Below are positions 1 to 5,980 of a stretch of DNA of 6,718 bases, one piece after another. Numbering within the stretch: position 1 is the first letter of the stretch; every line of letters begins with the position of its first letter. Origin of the DNA: JBBRCX01 sp038204465 (GTDB taxonomy: Bacteria; Planctomycetota; Phycisphaerae; Tepidisphaerales; Tepidisphaeraceae); assembly GCA_038204465.1 (NCBI GenBank), contig JBBRCX010000166.1, forward strand, positions 1-6,718, read 5' to 3'. A model generated the notes under the pieces. That model was not told the origin of the DNA. It ran no database searches and saw only the letters and a list, made by a program, of their open reading frames with translations. Position numbers and translations under genes: made by a program.

Positions 1-392
1 TCGTCCCGCTGTTTGCGCTGGCCAACGCGGGGGTGGACATGCGGGGTGGGGGCGCGGGGTTGAGCAGCGGGATCACATGGGGCATTGTGCTCGGCCTGCT
101 GGTCGGCAAGCCGCTCGGCGTCCTGCTGGCGTCATGGCTGGCGCTCAGGAGTGGGATGGCAGCGCTGCCGGAAGGCGCGACGTGGCGGCAGATCGTGGGC
201 GTCTCGGTGCTTTGCGGCATCGGCTTCACCATGTCGCTGTTCGTCGCGAACCTGGCCTTCGTCGGACACGAACAGCGGCTCATCGCGGCAAAGGTGGGCA
301 TCCTGATGGCGTCTGTGGTTTCGGGCCTCGCTGGCGGCGCGATCGTTAGCCTCGCGGGACGGCAAGTAAGAAATAGCCGCGGTGCGACCTGA
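1..392 (+). CDS. nhaA: NhaA-type Na+/H+ antiporter, C-terminal fragment
   Basis: This is the 3' end of a gene that enters from the left edge; the first complete codon is at position 3 and the stop is TGA at 390-392, giving 129 residues. NhaA is an inner-membrane antiporter that exports Na+ in exchange for H+. The fragment opens with VPLFALANAGVDM, the NhaA FALANAG-type signature, followed by a hydrophobic helix with GKPLGV (its lysine, residue 36 here, corresponds by motif to the conserved Lys of E. coli NhaA helix X). A PEGATW loop follows, then CGIGFTMSLFVANLAF, another hallmark, and a final glycine/alanine-rich membrane helix. The ending is close to the usual NhaA C-terminus, so it looks intact here. 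It converges on the minus-strand island and is probably unrelated to it functionally. Confidence 0.95.
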   Translation, partial: VPLFALANAGVDMRGGGAGLSSGITWGIVLGLLVGKPLGVLLASWLALRSGMAALPEGATWRQIVGVSVLCGIGFTMSLFVANLAFVGHEQRLIAAKVGILMASVVSGLAGGAIVSLAGRQVRNSRGAT

Positions 393-399
393 CGATCGA

Positions 400-433
400 T
401 CGTGGAGCTGATGCCACGAGGGTGAAAAGTTTT
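400..433 (+). terminator. weak possible terminator downstream of nhaA
   Basis: A 6-bp stem (TCGTGG at 400-405 with CCACGA at 414-419, loop of 8) lies 8 nt after the nhaA stop. A TTTT run follows at 430-433, inside an AAAAGTTTT palindrome. The T run is about 10 nt from the stem, which is poor for an intrinsic terminator, so this is only suggestive. Confidence 0.2.
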
Positions 434-449
434 AGGGCAGCCGCTGGGT

Positions 450-640
450 TCACACTTGCACGTCAGCGCGTTCGCCGTTCAGCCGCAGCAGATTCGCCAG
501 CACCTTCTGTTCGACGTCGGCGCGCTTGACTGTGAGCGGGTGGGCTTCGGGTGAGGGGCGGCCTGGGCCGGTTTCGGTCCAGACCTGGGCCCAGTCTTCG
601 GACCAGTCGCCGGGCGACTCGCCGCCCCGCGTCCATCCGC
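450..640 (-). pseudogene. broken duplicate of the MmeI-like enzyme C-terminal tail
   Basis: Read on the minus strand from 608 to the TGA at 452-450, 52 codons give a close relative of the C-terminal segment of the large restriction enzyme encoded at 1675-5085. The fragment has DWSEDWAQVWTETGPGRP where the intact gene has WSEDWAEVWTETGAGRP, and KRADVEQKVLANLLRLNGERA where the intact gene has RRADVDARILAALLELNRKRA. At DNA level the two share the block CCCAGTCTTCGGACCAG (590-606 here). No start codon or remainder of the enzyme lies upstream; the coding signal beyond 608 is ambiguous between two frames (a GELQKRMDAG-like stretch in another frame suggests a frameshift). I therefore read it as a remnant of a second, deleted enzyme copy or a partial duplication. 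It lies directly downstream of the DUF5615 gene in the same orientation. The match to the intact tail is clear; how it arose is inferred. Confidence 0.75.
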
Positions 641-692
641 TTCTGCAATTCGCCGCGTGCCTGATGGGCCGCCACGTCAGGCCGGGAGCCGC

Positions 693-705
693 AGTGTCTG
701 GATCT
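693..705. repeat. 13-bp direct repeat, copy 1
   Basis: AGTGTCTGGATCT occurs here and, identically, at 2015-2027. On the minus strand this copy overlaps the stop codon of the DUF5615 gene (707-705) and encodes the residues IQTL, followed by RLPA and a TGA (679-677). The other copy encodes the same IQTL inside the large enzyme, just before its MNT domain. Confidence 0.7.
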
Positions 706-1040
706 CATGCCGGCTTGTTCACGCGAATAAGCTGGTTTGACAGCGACTGCAGGCTGCCCACCGCGGCGGAGATTCGCGCCGCCTGCGCATGGTAGTCTGC
801 GTCAACGGTGCAGACGACGATTCCGGCGTGGAGCGGAGCGAGCCGATGCAGTCGTACGAAGTGTCGGCGGTTGAGCGTCAATACAACGCGCTGCTGGTCG
901 GTCGCGTATCGCAGCAGGTCCTCGTCGGCAATCTTTTGATTGGCCCGGCCCGCCTCGAGAGATGTCAAGACGTCATGGCCGAGGCGACGAAGCTGCTCAA
1001 CTACCGGCTGGGGGAAGTTTTCGTTCGAATAGAATCGCAG
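705..1040 (-). CDS. DUF5615 PIN-like protein, putative toxin of a DUF433/DUF5615 pair
   Basis: DUF5615 proteins are small PIN-fold-like putative nucleases encoded next to DUF433 proteins in toxin-antitoxin-like pairs. The 111-residue product has the full family pattern: LRFYSNENFP at the start, RRLGHDVLTSLEAG (residues 18-31), the acidic IADEDLL (37-43), VVLTLNRRHFVRLH (52-65), HAGIVVCT, and a C-terminal LIRVNKP. The family core begins at the very first residues, but the only usable start there is CTG at 1040-1038, preceded by GAGG with an 8-nt spacer. The next standard start (TTG at 968) would delete the first strand and the SNEN motif, so I chose CTG. The start lies 3 nt after the HEPN-DUF433 stop, suggesting translational coupling. 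The usual Asp residues of the family (DEN, RRDF) are Asn and His here, so catalytic competence is uncertain. Confidence 0.85.
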   Translation of the reverse strand: MRFYSNENFPQPVVEQLRRLGHDVLTSLEAGRANQKIADEDLLRYATDQQRVVLTLNRRHFVRLHRLAPLHAGIVVCTVDADYHAQAARISAAVGSLQSLSNQLIRVNKPA

Positions 1041-1043
1041 CGC

Positions 1044-1667
1044 TCAGTCCTCGCGCTCCTGGGCGGCAATGGCTTCATCAATTTCCTGAGGACGATCGCG
1101 GTAGTAGGCTGAAACGGCATCCAGATCTTGCGGCGAGAGCGAGGGGAAATCCTGGAGGAGTTGCTCCCATGTCCGGCCTAGATTCATCAATTCAACCAGC
1201 GTCCAGACGGGGATTCTCGTGGACCCAACACACGCGTCTCCGCCGGCGACGCCGGCGGTTCTGTTAATTCGATCGCGCTGAGATATGCTGCTGCTGATGA
1301 GTGCGACAAACTGATCCGCACGAGCCACAATTCTGCGCGCCTCCTCAGCTCGAATCGGCGCGCCCACGTCATAGACAAGCCGGGTTCTGATATCCGATGC
1401 ATCGATCAGCATCTGGAGGGCAGTTTCCGGAAGGATTCCTGGTTTTACCACATTATCGCGGAAGGAAGACAGCAAGGCGTCCGGCTCCACCTTTTCCCCC
1501 GCGAGCGAAATGAGCATGCCGTGTACTGCCTGAAACATCGCTCGCGCCGCATCGGCGGCGACATTCTCCGAAACGTTCGGATCATCGGCTGCCGAGTCGA
1601 GCCAGTGGCGCGCGAGCCGCGCCGTGTTTCGCGCCTTCTCAAGGAACTGATCGGCTAAATGGTTCAT
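1044..1667 (-). CDS. HEPN domain fused to DUF433 antitoxin-type domain
   Basis: This 207-residue protein joins two halves of different toxin-antitoxin families. Residues 1-128 form an all-alpha HEPN domain of the type paired with MNT nucleotidyltransferases: LEKARNTARLARHWL helix, AARAMFQAVHGMLI helix (37-53), FRDNVVKPGILP loop (69-80), ASDIRTRLVYD (90-100) and a final EEARRIVARADQFV helix. An R-x6-H pair (R42, H49) fits the loose HEPN ribonuclease pattern but is in an unusual place. Residues 129-207 are DUF433: GGDACVGSTRIPVW (142-155), LGRTWEQLLQDFPSLS, LDAVSAYYRDRPQEID. The frame is continuous through the junction and no start codon precedes the DUF433 part, so the fusion appears real. ATG at 1667-1665 is 7 nt after the upstream stop. 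No Shine-Dalgarno sequence is evident, so translation probably relies on coupling. Expected partners are the MNT domain upstream and the DUF5615 protein downstream. Confidence 0.88.
   Translation of the reverse strand: MNHLADQFLEKARNTARLARHWLDSAADDPNVSENVAADAARAMFQAVHGMLISLAGEKVEPDALLSSFRDNVVKPGILPETALQMLIDASDIRTRLVYDVGAPIRAEEARRIVARADQFVALISSSISQRDRINRTAGVAGGDACVGSTRIPVWTLVELMNLGRTWEQLLQDFPSLSPQDLDAVSAYYRDRPQEIDEAIAAQERED
1049..1052 (-). promoter_or_regulatory. Shine-Dalgarno for the CTG start of the DUF5615 gene
   Basis: GAGG on the minus strand sits 8 nt before the CTG at 1040-1038, inside the last codons of HEPN-DUF433. It supports the non-AUG start choice. Confidence 0.5.
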
Positions 1668-1674
1668 CGGAAGG

Positions 1675-1989
1675 TCAAATCACTATGCCATCTCTTCGAA
1701 TATTAGCCTGAAGCAAGCCCTCAGACGAGTCCGCCATCGCCTTGTTCATGAAGATACGGCTGAGCGTCACACCATGTAGAAGCGACAGCTTTGTTACGAG
1801 CGCGCTGGTCCTCTCCAGCTCGACGGATTGATTCAGAGGACCGGCGAGGACGACCAGAAGATCGGCATCCGAGCCTGCCGATGCCGTGCCCCGGGCACGC
1901 GAGCCAAACAGGACTACCCTCGCCAGGCGGTTGCCATATATCGCTTCCAGGCCTTTGCGGAAATCCGCGACGGCGCCCAGCGTTTTTTC
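1675..1989 (-). other. MNT nucleotidyltransferase domain fused to the enzyme C-terminus
   Basis: The last 100 or so residues match standalone MNT antitoxins. They open with TLGAVADFRKGLEAIYG, continue with VVLFGSRARGTASAGSDADLLVVL, which fits the GS-x10-D-x-D signature exactly (G1061, S1062, D1073, D1075 of the 1136-residue protein), and end with LLHGVTLSRIFMN and LLQANIRRDGI. MNT proteins neutralise HEPN toxins; MntA is reported to do so by transferring AMP to the toxin. The HEPN gene follows 7 nt later, as expected. No third acidic residue is obvious in the later strand (GVTLSRIF), which may limit catalysis. A GTG at 2031-2029 could in principle allow separate internal translation of the domain, but no good Shine-Dalgarno precedes it. 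Confidence 0.9.
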
Positions 1990-4900
1990 ATCGGCAAGAG
2001 GTCGGTGCTTGTCGAGTGTCTGGATCTGCACGGAAGTCTGTGTCGCGGCCCCTGCCCGTTTCCGGTTCAGCTCCAGCAGAGCAGCCAGTATCCGTGCATC
2101 GACATCAGCACGGCGGGCCCGCGATGCGTGCTCGAGGGGAAGCGGCCTTCCGGCACCGGTCTCGGTCCAAACTTCGGCCCAGTCTTCGGACCAGCCGCCC
2201 CTGGGATCGACGGCGGCGTAGGCGGCGAGGACGCCGCGGTCGAGCTGCTCGTGGGCGAGGCTGAGCCAGGTGGGGCGCTCGTTGTAGAGGTTGGTGAGGG
2301 TGCGTTTCTTGAGGCGGGCGTCTTTGGCCGCGGCGGCCATGATGGCGGATTGGCGGATCAGGGGCCGGGCTTCGGGCGGGACGTCGGAGAAGTCGTCGGT
2401 GGCGTCGATGCGCTGGGCGAGGGGCTCGATCCACTCGGGCGGGTTGAGCCAGCGCTCGCGCTTCTCGTTCAGTTCCCTGGCCGCGGCGCTGATCCGCTGA
2501 TACGCCGGATGTTTCACGTCTTCCTTGCCGGGCGGCCAGGGGAGCGGGAAGGTTTCGAAGCAGGTGGTTGGGGTGTAGCGGAAGCCTGATTCGATCTCAC
2601 GCAGTTGAGTCCCCGTACGGAGTGCCCACAACTCGTGCAATGCACTTTGGAGAATGCCGAGAAAGTAGTCGTCCGTGCGCGCGAAAACAGCCAGTTGATG
2701 GTCGGGTAAAGCATTGCCGCTCATCCATACGAACAGGCGATACTTTGTCAGCGTAGGCGTCGCAACGTATCGGGGAAGAGCCTCAACGGCGTCGCGCATC
2801 GACGGGCAAGGCCGCATGTGGAGCCACCATTCAGAACGGCTAGGCCGACCCGAATCTCTCATCGGCTTCACGACCTTTGCAACATGTTCGAACGAGGCGC
2901 CGTAACCGGCAGCTTCCCCCTTTGTCGCGTCGCGACCGAAGTCGATGACCCAAACACTGCGGTCACGTCTGGTGACGTCAAGGCCATTCACATACGGGCG
3001 AATTACTTTGAATAGAGGCTTCGAATTTGGTGGAGGATTCTGGAACAAGTCACGTGCTGTATCGAGCGAGACGTCAAACGGCCCACCTTTCACATCGCCG
3101 ACAAACGCGATGTCACGATTCTCTTGGAGTGATACCGCCGCCGTGACATTTTCTCCTGCTGTAAGATTCGCGTGAATGCCGTCGACTTTTCGCCCGTTCA
3201 ATACTCGTTCGGCCTCCAACCCTCCGTCAAATCCGACGATGGAGATTTGGACCGCAGCACCATCCTGCATCCACTGACGGTCTGCCCACGCCATGAAGAT
3301 CGTTCCTGTCGCTAAGATTCGTTCCAGAACTCGTCGTGCGACACCGTTACGGATTGCTTGGGTTGCGAGCAAACCGACGCGCGTGCCTCGACTCAGTTGG
3401 ACGCGTTGACGGCCAAGCTCGAACCAATAGCAACAGAGGTCGCTAAAACCCGGAATGCGTTCCGAGTAAACCTCAAACAGTTTTCTGACGTATTCGTCGC
3501 CCAAGCCGGCTCTCAACATCTTTGTCCCTAAGAACGGCGGGTTCCCCGCGATGAAATCCGCCTCCGGCCAATCCGCCGGCTTGGGATTGTCCTTGTCCTT
3601 CAGGTCCAGAATCGCGTCGCGGTTTTCGATGGTCTGGAGCTTGTCGAGGATGGGGCGCTTGGGGTTGTCGATGCCGTGGACGTGGAGCCACTGGAGGTAG
3701 CCGATCCAGATGACCACCTGGGCCAGTTCGGCGGCGTAGGGGTTGATCTCGATGCCGTGCATTTGCGTGGGGCGCACGTAGGGGACGGGGCTGAGGGCGA
3801 TGTCGCGGCGGGCGGCGAAGCGTACCACCTCGTCATCGAGATCGAGCAATTGCTGCAGGGCGACGTAGAGGAAGTTCCCTGACCCGCAGGCGGGGTCGAG
3901 GACGCGCTGGGAGCCGAGGTGGCGGCGGAACTGGTCGAGGGCGACCTTGATCGGCGCCGCGAGCACGTCGCGCTTCTTGCGGTCGGGCTCCGCTTCGTGG
4001 GTGGCGAGGGCCGTTTTCAGCTCGTCCTGCACGGCCTGCCACTTGCGGCGCAGCGGCGTCATGATCACGGGCTCGATCACCAGCAGGATGTCCGACTTGC
4101 TGGTGTAGTGCGCGCCGATCTGTGCCCGCTTGCGCGGGTCGAGGATGCGCTCGAAGAGAGTGCCGAAGATGCTGGGCTCGACGTCGGACCAGCGGCGATC
4201 GGCGAGGCGCTTCAGGACCAGCAGGTCGCCGTACAGGAGCGGGATGGGCGGCGCGTCGTCGAAGAGCCCGCCGTTGAACCACTCGATCAGGTCGTTGCCG
4301 AACTCGCCGCCGGTGCGCATGAGCTTCCAGAGCAGGTCGGCGCGGGGCACGAAGCTGTCGGCGTCGTAGGTTGCCCGGTCGATTAATTTAGTGAAGGCGT
4401 TGTCGGGGAGGAGCTCGATGTCCTCGGCGAAGAGGCAGAACATCACCTTCATCAGGAAGTGGGCGACGGGCGAGCCGGCGTATTCCCAGAGGGAAAGGTC
4501 CGCGGGCGGGAAACGCTCGATCAGGCGATTGGCGAGCTCGGAGAATTCCTCGGCGAGGTCCTGGGTGATCGCGTCGGTGGTCTTCTCCGGGCGGAATGTT
4601 TCGGGGCTGACGAAGCAGCGGCGAAGGACGTCGAGGCGGCCGGGGAGCTCTTCCAGCTTGAGGGTGACCTTGTGGGTCGGAAAGCCGGGGAAGTGGGTGC
4701 GGATCTCGGTGGTGCGGATGTCGCAGACGATGGAGAGCGGCGGGTTGTCGAGGTCGTCGCGATACTGGTAGAGCTGGCGGTAGGCTTCGTCGAGGCTCTT
4801 GTATTTGTCCTTGCGCTTGTACTCCCAGGCGAAGCAGCCGCGTTTCCAGACATCGACGAAGCCGGACTCGCCCTTGCTGCCTTTGGAGGCGGTGCCGACG

Positions 4901-5085
4901 ACTTTGACGGGCTTTTCGAAGGTGTAGTCGCTGCCGGTGGGATCGGCCATGCCCGGCGTGGGCTGGTCGAGGAGATTGCACAGGTCGAGGAAATGCTCGT
5001 GGCTGGCGGCGCGCTCGGAGAGGTCGCTGCGCGACCATTTCTCGACGAAGGATGCCGGCGTGAGGGCCCCCGGGGGACGGTGCAT
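1675..5085 (-). CDS. MmeI-like type IIG/IIL restriction-modification enzyme with C-terminal MNT nucleotidyltransferase
   Basis: A single-chain restriction-methylation enzyme of 1136 residues; MmeI itself is about 920. Domains in order: an N-terminal nuclease, with FVDVWKRGCFAWEYK giving the MmeI D-x9-E-x-K pattern (D78, E88, K90); a helical spacer (about 180-340) ending in GAHYTS (324-329); a gamma-class N6-adenine methyltransferase with motif I VLDPACGSGNF (395-405), GIEINP (444-449) and motif IV NPPF (515-518); a target-recognition region (about 610-835) ending in FRYTPTTCFETFPLPWPP; a helical MmeI-type C-terminal domain to about 1010; and an MNT domain from about 1035 to the end. Cutting and modification would both be done by this protein, so no separate nuclease is needed. 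I chose ATG 5085-5083 because family homology begins just after it; a TTG at 5232 would add 49 unrelated-looking residues. The Shine-Dalgarno is poor at either start. All catalytic motifs seen are intact, so it is probably active. Confidence 0.93.
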   Translation of the reverse strand: MHRPPGALTPASFVEKWSRSDLSERAASHEHFLDLCNLLDQPTPGMADPTGSDYTFEKPVKVVGTASKGSKGESGFVDVWKRGCFAWEYKRKDKYKSLDEAYRQLYQYRDDLDNPPLSIVCDIRTTEIRTHFPGFPTHKVTLKLEELPGRLDVLRRCFVSPETFRPEKTTDAITQDLAEEFSELANRLIERFPPADLSLWEYAGSPVAHFLMKVMFCLFAEDIELLPDNAFTKLIDRATYDADSFVPRADLLWKLMRTGGEFGNDLIEWFNGGLFDDAPPIPLLYGDLLVLKRLADRRWSDVEPSIFGTLFERILDPRKRAQIGAHYTSKSDILLVIEPVIMTPLRRKWQAVQDELKTALATHEAEPDRKKRDVLAAPIKVALDQFRRHLGSQRVLDPACGSGNFLYVALQQLLDLDDEVVRFAARRDIALSPVPYVRPTQMHGIEINPYAAELAQVVIWIGYLQWLHVHGIDNPKRPILDKLQTIENRDAILDLKDKDNPKPADWPEADFIAGNPPFLGTKMLRAGLGDEYVRKLFEVYSERIPGFSDLCCYWFELGRQRVQLSRGTRVGLLATQAIRNGVARRVLERILATGTIFMAWADRQWMQDGAAVQISIVGFDGGLEAERVLNGRKVDGIHANLTAGENVTAAVSLQENRDIAFVGDVKGGPFDVSLDTARDLFQNPPPNSKPLFKVIRPYVNGLDVTRRDRSVWVIDFGRDATKGEAAGYGASFEHVAKVVKPMRDSGRPSRSEWWLHMRPCPSMRDAVEALPRYVATPTLTKYRLFVWMSGNALPDHQLAVFARTDDYFLGILQSALHELWALRTGTQLREIESGFRYTPTTCFETFPLPWPPGKEDVKHPAYQRISAAARELNEKRERWLNPPEWIEPLAQRIDATDDFSDVPPEARPLIRQSAIMAAAAKDARLKKRTLTNLYNERPTWLSLAHEQLDRGVLAAYAAVDPRGGWSEDWAEVWTETGAGRPLPLEHASRARRADVDARILAALLELNRKRAGAATQTSVQIQTLDKHRPLADEKTLGAVADFRKGLEAIYGNRLARVVLFGSRARGTASAGSDADLLVVLAGPLNQSVELERTSALVTKLSLLHGVTLSRIFMNKAMADSSEGLLQANIRRDGIVI
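2015..2027. repeat. 13-bp direct repeat, copy 2
   Basis: This copy is identical to 693-705. It lies at the boundary between the MmeI-type C-terminal domain and the MNT domain, encoding IQTL (residues 1021-1024) on the minus strand. Together the two copies bracket the MNT, HEPN-DUF433 and DUF5615 coding sequences. Confidence 0.7.
2590..3520 (-). other. lower-GC target-recognition segment of the enzyme gene
   Basis: This part of the MmeI-like gene encodes roughly residues 520-830, from just after the NPPF motif to just before FRYTPTT. It is visibly richer in A and T. By hand count, the line 3001-3060 has 25 G+C of 60 and 3061-3120 has 33, against 41 of 60 at 4021-4080 and 39 of 60 at 2281-2340. 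It covers the region expected to set DNA specificity. The boundaries are approximate and judged by eye. Confidence 0.55.
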
Positions 5086-5228
5086 GGGATGATTTTGCGG
5101 TATTGGGGCGGCGGGTGCCAACAGGGGGAAGTGGGCGTGGGCACCACTGGAGATAACGGCTGAGACGCGGAGAACCCGGTGCGCCGGCTGCCATGACACC
5201 GCCGCCATGCCCGTTGCGGCGCGCAGGT

Positions 5229-5816
5229 TCAAGTTGGCTTGGCGTTATTAATCTCCGGCGCCTTATCACAATCCAGAGGCTTACGAAACTTCATCGCATC
5301 GTCCTGGTCCGGGGACCACGGCTTGCATTCCCACTTACCATCTTTGTCGGTGATTTCCAGCCACCAGTATCCTGTTCGGGCTGTACCCTGCGGGCGCCAC
5401 TCGCTCCAGCTCTTCTCTCGCGCGTCATATCGCCGCATCGCGCCGTAATTAAAAAAGACGACGCCCTTCCAAGTTAGCCCATTGAGCCGGTCGGCCTCGG
5501 TAAGCGGCTTATTCACGTCGTCTGGAAAGTAAGGACGAGGCCCTTTGAGTTCTTCAATGCGAGTTTCGGATCCCGGCCTCTCGACGATGCTTAAGTAGCT
5601 GTCGCCGCATTGCTGCCAGTGAGCCCGAAAATTCTCCATCGCCTTTTCGAGCGCTACGTCTTCAAGCGACGTTGGGCGCGGTACCGGTGCTCTGAGCTGC
5701 GGAGCCGGTGACATCATCCGTTCCGACCGCTCGTTCTCCTTTTTCTTGCAACTTATGAATGCGACACTGAAGCCGAGCAGTACGCAAACGCTGACCGTGG
5801 CGCTGAGCCGAACCAT
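5229..5816 (-). CDS. putative small lipoprotein of unknown function
   Basis: I do not recognise this 195-residue product. It starts with a positively charged tip (MVRLS), a hydrophobic stretch (about residues 7-21) and a cysteine at 23 in the context AFISC, followed by KKKENERSER. This looks like a lipoprotein signal peptide with a slightly atypical lipobox (Phe at -3). A proline-rich linker follows (about 34-50), then a soluble domain rich in Trp and Tyr (TGYWWLEI, WECKPWSP). It is probably exported and anchored in a membrane. ATG 5816-5814 was chosen because AGGGAG lies 5 nt upstream and the signal peptide begins there; the frame is open to 5906, but that extension overlaps a likely promoter. 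The gene is codirectional with the restriction enzyme, 143 nt upstream of its start, so the two could share a transcript. Nothing shows a functional link. Confidence 0.75.
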   Translation of the reverse strand: MVRLSATVSVCVLLGFSVAFISCKKKENERSERMMSPAPQLRAPVPRPTSLEDVALEKAMENFRAHWQQCGDSYLSIVERPGSETRIEELKGPRPYFPDDVNKPLTEADRLNGLTWKGVVFFNYGAMRRYDAREKSWSEWRPQGTARTGYWWLEITDKDGKWECKPWSPDQDDAMKFRKPLDCDKAPEINNAKPT

Positions 5817-5821
5817 ACGAT

Positions 5822-5827
5822 CTCCCT
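5822..5827 (-). promoter_or_regulatory. Shine-Dalgarno of the lipoprotein gene
   Basis: AGGGAG on the minus strand with a 5-nt spacer to ATG 5816-5814. It decides the start in favour of this ATG over upstream options in the same frame. Confidence 0.6.
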
Positions 5828-5878
5828 TGCAGATGTGACAGCACTTCCGAACACCGACGGGGCATCGGGAAGCGCAAG

Positions 5879-5908
5879 AATATAGGCTCAGAACAGTAAA
5901 GACCACAA
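5879..5908 (-). promoter_or_regulatory. possible sigma70-type promoter of the lipoprotein gene
   Basis: On the minus strand TATATT (5884-5879) matches the -10 consensus at five of six bases. TTGTGG (5908-5903) lies 18 nt upstream and matches -35 at three of six. This would place the transcript start near 5871, about 55 nt before the ATG. It may also drive the downstream restriction operon, for which I see no clear promoter of its own. Confidence 0.4.
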
Positions 5909-5980
5909 CAGACCGGCACCGGCTTGCGGCGCTGGCGAGATACCGTCGGCGTCCGCGAGAAAGGGGAGAAGTTGCACCGG

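Noticed and set aside
463..708. Minus-strand frame of 81 codons beginning at ATG 708, overlapping the DUF5615 stop
   Set aside because: Most of it is Arg-rich out-of-frame reading; the frame matching the enzyme tail (DWSEDWAQVW) is a different one, so this is not a separate gene.
450..2027. Insertion sequence or transposon carrying the toxin-antitoxin block
   Set aside because: No transposase, integrase or terminal inverted repeats were found; only the 13-bp direct repeats support insertion, so no element type is named.
1828..2589. Long plus-strand open frame (253 codons) opposite the enzyme C-terminus
   Set aside because: It is antisense to a region with clear MmeI-like and MNT motifs, its product is glycine- and alanine-rich without any domain, and GC-rich DNA readily leaves such frames open.
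4459..5163. Plus-strand open frame of 234 codons opposite the enzyme N-terminus
   Set aside because: The minus strand here encodes the nuclease motif and a conserved N-terminus; the plus-strand product is low-complexity Gly/Ala/Glu/Val, typical of a shadow frame.
5086..5232. N-terminal extension of the restriction enzyme from TTG 5232
   Set aside because: The extra 49 residues show no family similarity and almost abut the lipoprotein stop; homology begins right after ATG 5085.
4388..5269. Minus-strand frame of 293 codons overlapping the enzyme N-terminus
   Set aside because: The product is Arg/Pro-rich and consists of an out-of-frame reading of the real gene.
5817..5906. N-terminal extension of the lipoprotein to 5906
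   Set aside because: It would bury the signal peptide 30 residues inside, lacks a Shine-Dalgarno sequence and covers the likely -10/-35 elements.
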